Positions 50,324 to 58,462 of a DNA stretch of 64,000 bases are shown piece by piece. The translations under genes were made by a program, and so were the position numbers. How positions within the stretch are numbered: the stretch's first letter is position 1; each line of letters starts with the position of its first letter. Under the pieces are notes generated by a model. That model did no database searches, was not told the origin of the DNA, and was given only the letters and a program-made list of their open reading frames with translations. This DNA is from Chryseobacterium sp. JAH (GTDB lineage: Bacteria > Bacteroidota > Bacteroidia > Flavobacteriales > Weeksellaceae), in the NCBI RefSeq assembly GCF_001507335.1, contig NZ_LMAH01000001.1, forward strand, positions 682,001 through 746,000, written 5' to 3'.

Positions 50324-53300
50324 CTATTCCACAATTTCTACATGAGTTCCTTTCGTATGGGCACTCATCTGTGGCGCATAATAATTCTGAATGGTTGTAA
50401 TTCCGTTTGAGAATTTTCCTGATGCATTGGCAACATAATCATATTCGAAAACATATTTCCCTTTCGGCATCGACTGAATATAGAAATTTGTAGATGCATC
50501 TTTTGTCGATTGATAATAGCCTAAACTATTTTTCCACTGATAACCAGAAATCACCTCCAAAGGCTCGAATCCTGCAGCTCTCATATCTTTGATATGAATA
50601 AATTCCATTGCACGATCTGTGTTTACAATCATTCTTACAGTCACTTTATCGCCAACTTTTAATGGCGTTTGAGATGAAATTTTCTGCAGTTCTTCGCCGT
50701 TTACCGTTTTAACTTTTTTATACAGTTCTTTTACGACAGAAATATAATTTTCAGAAGATTTTATTTTATCTAAATCTTCATAATACTGCCAGAATAATCC
50801 GCCCTGAACAATTCCCGCACCGGATTTTGTTACTGTAACTGTGGCTAAATTTTTATCTAAAACATTAGTTTTCAAAGCAGATTTCACATAACCAGTTGCC
50901 TTAGTTTCCGGTTTCAATTCTTTTCCGCCCCAAATGATTGTTGCTTTATCACTTTCTGCAGACGTCCATGATTTTCCTGAATTTAAAATAGTAAATATCA
51001 CTTCTGAAGTTCCTCTTGAACTTCCCCAAGAATTGACTTCTTTTTGTGTGATCAACCAGATTTTCATGTCTTCGATAAATTTCTGATCGTTTGGTTTTAA
51101 TTTATTGAAAGCTTCCAAAGCTCCTGCATGATTCACTACTTTTGAGCTAAACCAACCCCAATCATCAAGATTTTGTTTCCAATAAACGCCTTGCATTTTT
51201 GAGTCTACAGAAGTTTCTTTTAAGTAATTTAATAATTTATCCGAAACATCTTTTACGCCATAATCGCTCATCAATAAAGCTGCACGATGCAGTCCAAAGA
51301 ATGTAAACTCCGTAATTTTCGTTGTTTTGGCTTTTTGTTTCACCAAAGATTTTAAGGTTGCTCCTTTTTCTTTTAACGGATATTGTTTTTCCCAATAATT
51401 TCGGGTGTCAAGATAATCTAAAGTCCAGTTATTGATTACATTTTCTTTTTTAACATCAGTGTATTTATTGATTTCATTATCAACATAACCAATCAGTTTT
51501 GTCAACAGTTCTTTCTGTTCGGAAGATTGATAGTCTTTCACATTATCTTGTAACCAAACGTTTATTTTCCCTAAATTTTTAAGGATATACAGCGACGTTC
51601 CGTAAGAACTCGGATAACCCTGATACCAAGAAAAACCACCATCCGGATTTTGCAGTTTTTTGAAATCATCCCAATCCTGATTGATTGAATTTTTCATCGT
51701 GTTGGCATCAAACAACAACGCCAGTTTCTGTATTTGTTCTTCTTCGTTTTTACTTTCCAAAACCCAAGGAGTTTCTTCCAATAAAAGTTGTTTTAATTCC
51801 TGATTTTTTTCAAGATTTGAATTTAATAATCCTTTGCTTTGATATTCTTCAAAGACCGTTTTCAGCTTGGGATTGGCTTTGAAAATTTCCGAAGCCAAAA
51901 CATCGGCAAACCATTTATTGAAAATCACATCGGCAGAATTGTTCTGGTCATTTTTCAGACTTGGAAGCGCAAACATAATTTCCCAAATCGGATTGGTTGT
52001 CAGTTCCAGAGTATTTGAAACATTTGAAATTGTTGTTGAATTGGTATTTTTAAGGTTTTCTAAAACAAAAGTTTTCGTTTCGCCTTCTTTCACAAAAATC
52101 GGAACCGCATCGGTCACCAGCATTCTGTTTGGCAAAATTGCGATTGCTTTTTGTTCGCCGTCAGAATATTGACCGGCTTTTGCAACCACTTTTAAAATTA
52201 CTGAAGAAACGTTATTCGGAACTTTGACTTTCCATGTTAACGCTGAGTTTCCATTTTCATTTAAATCAAAATTCTGAATGCTTGAATTTAAACCAAACTT
52301 TGAAGAAATATCTTCATTCGTAAATGCATCAAGAATCTGTAAACTTGCCGAACCGTTTAATTTTTTGCTGGTTAAATTTGATAATTTTGATTGCAAATTC
52401 AATTCATCTCCTTCTCTTAAAAATCTCGGATAGTTTGGAGTAACCGAAAATTCTTTCTGCGTTACCACTTCTTTTTCCAATGTCGCCGCTCTTGCGTCTT
52501 TTGTGTGAGCCAAGAACATTAATTTCCATTTTGTTAAAGCTTCAGGAGAAGTGAATTCGAAGTTGACGTTTCCTTCTGCATCTGTTTTTAAATCTGGGTA
52601 GAAGAAAGCGGTTTCGTTTAGGTTTTGACGGACTGGGATTTTACTAAGTTCAGCTTCAAATAATTTATTGGGATCAAATCCATCTGTATATTGCATTTTT
52701 TCAGCTTCTGTCAACTGTCTTCCAGAATTCAAAATATTAATTGCAGCATCATCATCCACTCTCACAGCTTCTAATCTCATTGGTGGAGAACTTGAATTTT
52801 TTGCTGCGACCATTGGCGCTGGAGCAGCGCTGTTTGTCACAGAAACCCCTGATACTCTACCTTGCAATGAGAACGCTACATTTCTATCAAACCAAGTAAA
52901 CTGCGGAACATCTAAATATTTCCCATTCAGATATTTCATTTTTTTCTGATAATATTTTTGTTCTAAATTTCCTGTCATATCATAAGAAGTTATAATAGAA
53001 TAGGGCATATACAATTTTTCCCAATAAAAAGTATTTACATAAAACTGGTCCAAAGACATATCGTACATATTGGCTAAAACCTCAGCATTGATCTTTTCTT
53101 TCTCATTTCCTGAGATTTTCACCGACCATTTTTCCTTAGAATTGGGTTCTAATTTATCTCTAAAAGTTGTGGTTTCTATTTTTAATGGTTGTTCGGTATC
53201 TTTTATTTTTAAATCAACCGTTTCCGTTTGTACATCATTGAAAACAACAACCTGAAACTGAAGATTCAAGCTGTTCACATTTTCATCTTTTGGGATATCA

Positions 53301-56227
53301 ACAGAATATTCTAAAATTCCATTCTTAAATTTATGCACTTCAGAAACTGTTTTACCCACACCATCTTGTACAAAAACATTCACCAACGCATCTGGAATTG
53401 CAGAATACACAAAAACTTTGGCCTTCTCTCCTCTTACAAATTCATCTTTAAGTTCTAAAACTGTTAAGAAAGTTTTTTGATTCGGCTTTAAAGATTTTTT
53501 ATCCCAAACACTGAAATTTTGAGTAGATTTTATCGTGTCTTTACCTTCAATATTATATAATTCCAATTGATAATCTCCGGCTTCCAGTTTTCCTAAATCG
53601 AGAGATTCGTCATTTCGCTGTGCTCCATTCAGAATGACAGAAGAAGTTTTCCAGTTTCTTAATTCATCATTTTTATCATACAAATCATGAGGAAATTTGC
53701 TAATGAATTCATCTTTCGAGAATTTTGGTAAATTCTGAATTTCATGTTTAAAATTGCTTCTGAAAATCCTGTTTGGAGCTTCCAGTTTTGATAATTTCAC
53801 CTGATAAGATTTTTTCAGATTTTGTTCGTTGTAATTTTTGGTTTCAACTTTTACTTTCACACTTTCGTCGCCAAAAGTGTTTTTAATTTCTTCTGCTTTG
53901 ATGTAATGAGAAACTGAGGCAACTTTCAGATTAGTATCTGCAGTTTGCGTTTCTCCATTAATGTCGGTTGCCGAAGCGTTGATTTGGTAATTATCAATCT
54001 GAATCCCTTCTAATTTTTCATCTTTTTTAAGGTCTAATTTTATGGTAAACTCTCCTTTCTCATTCGTTTTCACATCTCCAAGAATCGAGTTCTCATTATC
54101 GCTATCGTTGGGATACCATGGGAAATATCTCCAACGGATGTTTTTCTTTTTGATTTCGTAAGAAACGTTTGTATTGCTTAATGCAACTCCGGAAAACATC
54201 ATTGCTTTTCCTTTCAGTTCAATGATTTGTCCGTATTTATATTCCTCTTTTACCGGTTCAAAAGTGACTTCAAATTTCGGGCGTTTATATTCTTCTACCT
54301 GAAAATACTTATGACCATTCGTCCCGCCGTCGGTTTGAATAAAAAATTGACCATTCAGTTTTCCTTTAGGCAAAACAAAACTACCGTGATAAGAACCAAA
54401 TTCATTCGTCGTGAAATCCTGAAATGAAACCTGCTGATTGTTGGCATCTTTCAAAGTGATTTTCTGCTTTAAATTAGATCCTACTGATTCAATTTCCCTA
54501 TCTATTTTGGTATTGATGACTTTAAAATAAACTGTTTGACCTGGTCTGTAAATGGCTCTGTCAGTAAAAATCTGAGCTTTTATACGTGTTTCCTTGTTTG
54601 GGTTGTAATTTTCTACATTTCCGCGATTGCCATACACTTCCATAATCTGAAAGTCATTCGTTTTCGGTTGTTGAATTAAAAATGTTCTGTAGTAATCTGT
54701 ACTTGTTGTTGCCGGAAATTTAAAAACTCCTTTTTCATCAGTTTTACCTGCAATGTTATTTAAAGTTTTATTTTCTATAAACTCATAGAAAGTCAGATTT
54801 TCATTGTTTACTGGCTTTCCGTTTTCTGCATTCACTAATTTTAATTCATTCGATGAGTGGTTTCTGTCATTTTTAGATTGATAGATAATCTTACGATTTG
54901 TAACAAAAAAAAGAAAATTCTGGTTAAAATCTAAATCTTTTTTTTCAGACCCAGCAACAGAATATTCTGCAACATAAATTCCTGAAGGCAAAGATTTTAC
55001 TTCAAGTGAAGTTTTGTGAATCTGATAATCTTTTGGGTCAGACAAACTAAAAGTTTCTTTTTTCAATAAAGTTTTTTTGACCTTTGCAAAAGCATTGTTG
55101 TAAGGATTTCTCGCATACTGCATAAAAGATAAAAGATCATCTTTCACTTCATAGATATTCAAAGAAAATTCAGAAACATTTTTAAACTCAGCAACTAGAT
55201 GAATAGGCAGGTTTGGTTGAGTTTGCTGTTCATATTTAATGCCTAAATATGGATTTATAATTTGATTTTCTTTATTTCTGATATTATCTAAAAAAGCAGA
55301 TTTCGGAAACTGAGTTTTAGCTTGATTTGCAATTGCGAGCGCCTCTTTCTGTTTGTTTTTAATGACTAATTCACCCATGATTTCTTCCATCACGAGAACT
55401 TTGTAATCGCCATCAATATTGGATTTAGCTAAATTCTGAAGTTGCTCTAATTTATCTTTACATCGACCAAACTGACAGTTTTCAGATAACTTCTGATGCA
55501 TAAAATACAGCTTGGCATTTCCCTCATTTTGAGTAATCAATTCATCAAAAATAGTGTTGATCGTACTTCTGTTTTCGGCTAATTCATTTTTTGTAAACAA
55601 TCCATTATCAGATAAAAAGCTCACTTTTTTAAGCGTATACCAATCCAGCAACGTTGGGAAATATGCAATGTCATTTGTATTAGAAAAAGCATCTTTATAT
55701 TTTGCAAAAGATACTTTTTTCATTGCTTGGCTTTGTTCATCGAGCTCTTTAAAATTTTTGTTTAAATAATTTTTAAAATCAAGCTTGCTCCATGTTTCAA
55801 TTTGCGAAACATCCTGAGAATTCATGTTCGTTCTTCCGTTAATCTCCCAGGAATGCTCATTGTAGTAATCAAACATAAAACCCGATAGCACAACTTTATA
55901 AAACAAGAGATCATCCCCTTTCAATTTTTTTTCCACATTTTGAAGTTTTACAAAAAATTGGGAAGCTGAATTGTTTTTATCATCATCGGAAATCTGATTG
56001 ACAATAATAAATTCTGCTTTTAAGGAGCGGATCAATTGCAGCGCATTATTTTCTTTCATGGCTTGGTTCTGTATGTCTAAAATGATGGGCAGATTAGATT
56101 TATAAGTTCCCTTGGCTGAATTTTCCTGAACTTTTTTCCACTGCTGGTCGTAGTAGTTTTGTGAAAAAAACAATGAAAAATTCAACAACAAAAGGAATAG
56201 GAACAAAATCTTGGAATATCTTTGCAT
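50324..56227 (-). CDS. Alpha-2-macroglobulin-like protein, thioester motif lost
   Basis: Bacterial alpha-2-macroglobulins trap host proteases in a bait region. The 1967-residue protein has a signal peptide (MQRYSKILFLFLLLLNFSLFFSQ, no lipobox). An MG2-type region lies near 540-700 (FTDRAIYRPGQTVYFKV; VEEYKRPKFEVTF). A likely bait region lies near 1110-1175 (LQGRVSGVSV, SSSPPMRLEAVRVDDDA), then the A2M domain (FYPDLKTDAEGNVNFEFTSPEALTKWKLMFLAHTKDA). At the thioester site, NPIWEIMFALPSL is followed by SADV (1431-1434), where family members have CxEQ. Ecotin follows 42 bp later. No pbpC is adjacent. Periplasmic. Confidence 0.9.
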   Translation of the reverse strand: MQRYSKILFLFLLLLNFSLFFSQNYYDQQWKKVQENSAKGTYKSNLPIILDIQNQAMKENNALQLIRSLKAEFIIVNQISDDDKNNSASQFFVKLQNVEKKLKGDDLLFYKVVLSGFMFDYYNEHSWEINGRTNMNSQDVSQIETWSKLDFKNYLNKNFKELDEQSQAMKKVSFAKYKDAFSNTNDIAYFPTLLDWYTLKKVSFLSDNGLFTKNELAENRSTINTIFDELITQNEGNAKLYFMHQKLSENCQFGRCKDKLEQLQNLAKSNIDGDYKVLVMEEIMGELVIKNKQKEALAIANQAKTQFPKSAFLDNIRNKENQIINPYLGIKYEQQTQPNLPIHLVAEFKNVSEFSLNIYEVKDDLLSFMQYARNPYNNAFAKVKKTLLKKETFSLSDPKDYQIHKTSLEVKSLPSGIYVAEYSVAGSEKKDLDFNQNFLFFVTNRKIIYQSKNDRNHSSNELKLVNAENGKPVNNENLTFYEFIENKTLNNIAGKTDEKGVFKFPATTSTDYYRTFLIQQPKTNDFQIMEVYGNRGNVENYNPNKETRIKAQIFTDRAIYRPGQTVYFKVINTKIDREIESVGSNLKQKITLKDANNQQVSFQDFTTNEFGSYHGSFVLPKGKLNGQFFIQTDGGTNGHKYFQVEEYKRPKFEVTFEPVKEEYKYGQIIELKGKAMMFSGVALSNTNVSYEIKKKNIRWRYFPWYPNDSDNENSILGDVKTNEKGEFTIKLDLKKDEKLEGIQIDNYQINASATDINGETQTADTNLKVASVSHYIKAEEIKNTFGDESVKVKVETKNYNEQNLKKSYQVKLSKLEAPNRIFRSNFKHEIQNLPKFSKDEFISKFPHDLYDKNDELRNWKTSSVILNGAQRNDESLDLGKLEAGDYQLELYNIEGKDTIKSTQNFSVWDKKSLKPNQKTFLTVLELKDEFVRGEKAKVFVYSAIPDALVNVFVQDGVGKTVSEVHKFKNGILEYSVDIPKDENVNSLNLQFQVVVFNDVQTETVDLKIKDTEQPLKIETTTFRDKLEPNSKEKWSVKISGNEKEKINAEVLANMYDMSLDQFYVNTFYWEKLYMPYSIITSYDMTGNLEQKYYQKKMKYLNGKYLDVPQFTWFDRNVAFSLQGRVSGVSVTNSAAPAPMVAAKNSSSPPMRLEAVRVDDDAAINILNSGRQLTEAEKMQYTDGFDPNKLFEAELSKIPVRQNLNETAFFYPDLKTDAEGNVNFEFTSPEALTKWKLMFLAHTKDARAATLEKEVVTQKEFSVTPNYPRFLREGDELNLQSKLSNLTSKKLNGSASLQILDAFTNEDISSKFGLNSSIQNFDLNENGNSALTWKVKVPNNVSSVILKVVAKAGQYSDGEQKAIAILPNRMLVTDAVPIFVKEGETKTFVLENLKNTNSTTISNVSNTLELTTNPIWEIMFALPSLKNDQNNSADVIFNKWFADVLASEIFKANPKLKTVFEEYQSKGLLNSNLEKNQELKQLLLEETPWVLESKNEEEQIQKLALLFDANTMKNSINQDWDDFKKLQNPDGGFSWYQGYPSSYGTSLYILKNLGKINVWLQDNVKDYQSSEQKELLTKLIGYVDNEINKYTDVKKENVINNWTLDYLDTRNYWEKQYPLKEKGATLKSLVKQKAKTTKITEFTFFGLHRAALLMSDYGVKDVSDKLLNYLKETSVDSKMQGVYWKQNLDDWGWFSSKVVNHAGALEAFNKLKPNDQKFIEDMKIWLITQKEVNSWGSSRGTSEVIFTILNSGKSWTSAESDKATIIWGGKELKPETKATGYVKSALKTNVLDKNLATVTVTKSGAGIVQGGLFWQYYEDLDKIKSSENYISVVKELYKKVKTVNGEELQKISSQTPLKVGDKVTVRMIVNTDRAMEFIHIKDMRAAGFEPLEVISGYQWKNSLGYYQSTKDASTNFYIQSMPKGKYVFEYDYVANASGKFSNGITTIQNYYAPQMSAHTKGTHVEIVE

Positions 56228-56245
56228 ATGTGTTATTTTTACTAA

Positions 56246-57001
56246 ATGAATTGCTTAAAAGTACTGAAAAAAACTGTCATAGACAGCCAACTTTACGTAT
56301 CCTTAATGGGAACTTTTTTCGCAGTATTTTTCATGCTTGAGCAAAACACATTCCGATTTCCCTCTGTCCTTTTGATCTTTATCACCTATTTTAGCGGATA
56401 TCTGTATACCAAGTACCAGAACACAAAATATTTTTACAGCATTTTTCTGTTAAATATCATCACAGGATTGGTTTCTGCTGCTTTAATTATCTTTAATCAT
56501 AATGAAATACGTCTGATTAAATGGAGTATCATTGTTATGTTAGGCTTACTCTACAACAGTTTTTTTTTGGAAACATACATCCGGAAAATCCCCTTACTGA
56601 AGGTGTTTTATGTGGGCTTGGTTTGGGCGTTGGTCAACTCTTGGCTGACTTTACCTGAGTTTAATTTGTCAATATTTTTAATCAGTTTCTTTTTTGTGAC
56701 CGCACTTGTTCTGCCATTTGATATTCGGGATATGGAAAGCGATACCGTTCAGACCTTTCCTAAATTAATTGGTGTTCAAAACACAAAATTCCTTGCCTAT
56801 ATCTTTGTTTTTATTTCAACAATTCTATCTGTTTTTCATCTCCAAACTCAGTTTGCTTTTAGTTTTTTCTTTACATCAATCATCACGTTTATTCTCATCT
56901 ATTTCTCTGAAAGTAAAAGAGATGACCTCTATTTTTCTTTTGTGGTTGAAACCTGCTCTGTACTTCCTTTTTTATTTTTAATAATAATGGAGTATTTTTG
57001 A
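56246..57001 (+). CDS. UbiA-like prenyltransferase homologue, degenerate
   Basis: 251 residues with about eight hydrophobic helices. LVLPFDIRDMESDTVQTFPKLIGVQNTK matches the second Asp-rich motif of UbiA prenyltransferases (Asp159, Asp162, Asp166), but the first motif (NDxxD) is not visible: the equivalent region reads YFSGYLYTKYQN. Activity is therefore uncertain. It starts only 18 bp from the divergent alpha-2-macroglobulin gene and ends 3 bp before recF, so it is probably transcribed with recF. Confidence 0.7.
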   Translation: MNCLKVLKKTVIDSQLYVSLMGTFFAVFFMLEQNTFRFPSVLLIFITYFSGYLYTKYQNTKYFYSIFLLNIITGLVSAALIIFNHNEIRLIKWSIIVMLGLLYNSFFLETYIRKIPLLKVFYVGLVWALVNSWLTLPEFNLSIFLISFFFVTALVLPFDIRDMESDTVQTFPKLIGVQNTKFLAYIFVFISTILSVFHLQTQFAFSFFFTSIITFILIYFSESKRDDLYFSFVVETCSVLPFLFLIIMEYF

Positions 57002-57004
57002 CGA

Positions 57005-58084
57005 ATGATTATCAGGAAACTCACCCTTTACAATTTTAAAAACCATTCTGAAAAAAAGTTTGAGTTTTCGCCGCAAATCAACTGTTTTGTTGGAAATAAC
57101 GGTGCCGGAAAAACCAATATTCTAGACGCCTTGCACTATCTTTCTGTTGGAAAAAGCTTTTTGGGAAATACAGATACCAATAACATTAAAAAAGAAGAAG
57201 ATTTCTTTACAATTGACGCTGAAATTCAAAATGATGACAGCGAAGACATCATCAAAATATCTCAACCCAAAGAAGCTAAAAAAGTAATTAAAAAAAATGA
57301 TAAAAGCTACGACCGAATGGCTGATCACATTGGTTATTTGCCGAGTGTGATGATTTCTCCGTACGATTCCAATTTAATTTCAGATTCCGGGGAAAGTAGA
57401 AGAAAGTTTTTGGATTCTATGATTTCTCAGACCGATTCAGGATATCTTTTTGATTTAATTCAGTATCAGAAAACAATTCAGCAGAGAAATGCTTTGCTGA
57501 AATATTTTGCAAAAAACAGAACCTGGGATAGAGATTCATTGGAAATTTACGACGATCCGATTACAAAATCAGGGACTAAAATATTTGATAAAAGACAGGA
57601 GTTTGTCGCCAAATTAAATCCTATTGTTCAGAATTTTTATCAGATTATCTCAGGTGGGAAAGAGACGGTTTCAGTAATTTATGAGTCTCACCTGTTGAAT
57701 GACTCTTTTGAAAATCTGCTTAATGAAAGTTTAGAACGCGACAGAATGCTTACCTACACTTCCAAAGGAATTCACAAAGATGATTTGCTTTTTGAAATGG
57801 ATGCTGTTCTTATTAAAAAAATAGGTTCGCAGGGACAGCAAAAATCATTTTTAATTTCATTAAAGTTAGCTCAGATGAGTCTGGTAAAAGAACTTACCGG
57901 AAAAACGCCCATCCTTTTGTTGGATGATATTTTTGACAAACTGGATGATACTCGTGTTGCACAATTAATAAAACTGGTTAATCAGGAAAATTTCGGACAG
58001 ATTTTCATCACAGACACCCATCGGGAACGTACTGAAAATGTGGTAAAGAAGATTAATGAAGAGAGTATCATTTTTGAAATTTAA
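57005..58084 (+). CDS. recF: DNA replication and repair protein RecF
   Basis: An SMC-like ATPase that loads RecA at gaps with RecO and RecR. The 359 residues have Walker A GNNGAGKTN (30-38), the signature-like GSQGQQKS, Walker B LLLDDIFDKLDDTR (about 301-314) and the D-loop after it. The length is normal. It follows the UbiA-like gene by 3 bp. In Bacteroidota recF is often followed by a DUF721 gene, as here. Confidence 0.96.
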   Translation: MIIRKLTLYNFKNHSEKKFEFSPQINCFVGNNGAGKTNILDALHYLSVGKSFLGNTDTNNIKKEEDFFTIDAEIQNDDSEDIIKISQPKEAKKVIKKNDKSYDRMADHIGYLPSVMISPYDSNLISDSGESRRKFLDSMISQTDSGYLFDLIQYQKTIQQRNALLKYFAKNRTWDRDSLEIYDDPITKSGTKIFDKRQEFVAKLNPIVQNFYQIISGGKETVSVIYESHLLNDSFENLLNESLERDRMLTYTSKGIHKDDLLFEMDAVLIKKIGSQGQQKSFLISLKLAQMSLVKELTGKTPILLLDDIFDKLDDTRVAQLIKLVNQENFGQIFITDTHRERTENVVKKINEESIIFEI

Positions 58085-58165
58085 CTCACACCGATTTTCA
58101 AAGAATTATGAAATTAATATTTAATTTCAAATTTCATTTACAACTCTTAAAACCCTTCTCTTAAC

Positions 58166-58462
58166 ATGAAACGAAATAAAAAACGCGAATTTCAATCCTC
58201 AGAGTTGGTAAAGTCTTTTGCCAGAATTTATGGTTTTGAAGATAAATTATTGGCTTTTGAGATTAAAGATTTTCTTGAAGAATATTTGGATGAAAGTTTG
58301 TTTAATGAAATTGAAAGCGTCAATATTGAGGACAAAACCATTATCATTCGGATAGAATCTCCCCTTTTAAAGAACGATTTCCAGATGCGTAAAACCTTTT
58401 ATTTAAAAAAATTTCAGGATAAATTCGGTGAAGATAAATTTACTGATCTTCAAATTTTGTAG
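58166..58462 (+). CDS. DUF721 (DciA-like) family protein
   Basis: 98 residues of the DUF721 family: the N-terminal MKRNKKREFQSSELVKSFARIYGFEDKLLAFEI and the later IEDKTIIIRIESPLLKNDFQMRKTFYLKKFQDKFG, which matches the family's V..L.V...S....ELS....LL pattern. Related DciA proteins load the replicative helicase, and the recF neighbour fits a replication or repair role. The last 23 bases overlap the 3' end of the convergent PF10136 gene. Confidence 0.82.
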   Translation: MKRNKKREFQSSELVKSFARIYGFEDKLLAFEIKDFLEEYLDESLFNEIESVNIEDKTIIIRIESPLLKNDFQMRKTFYLKKFQDKFGEDKFTDLQIL

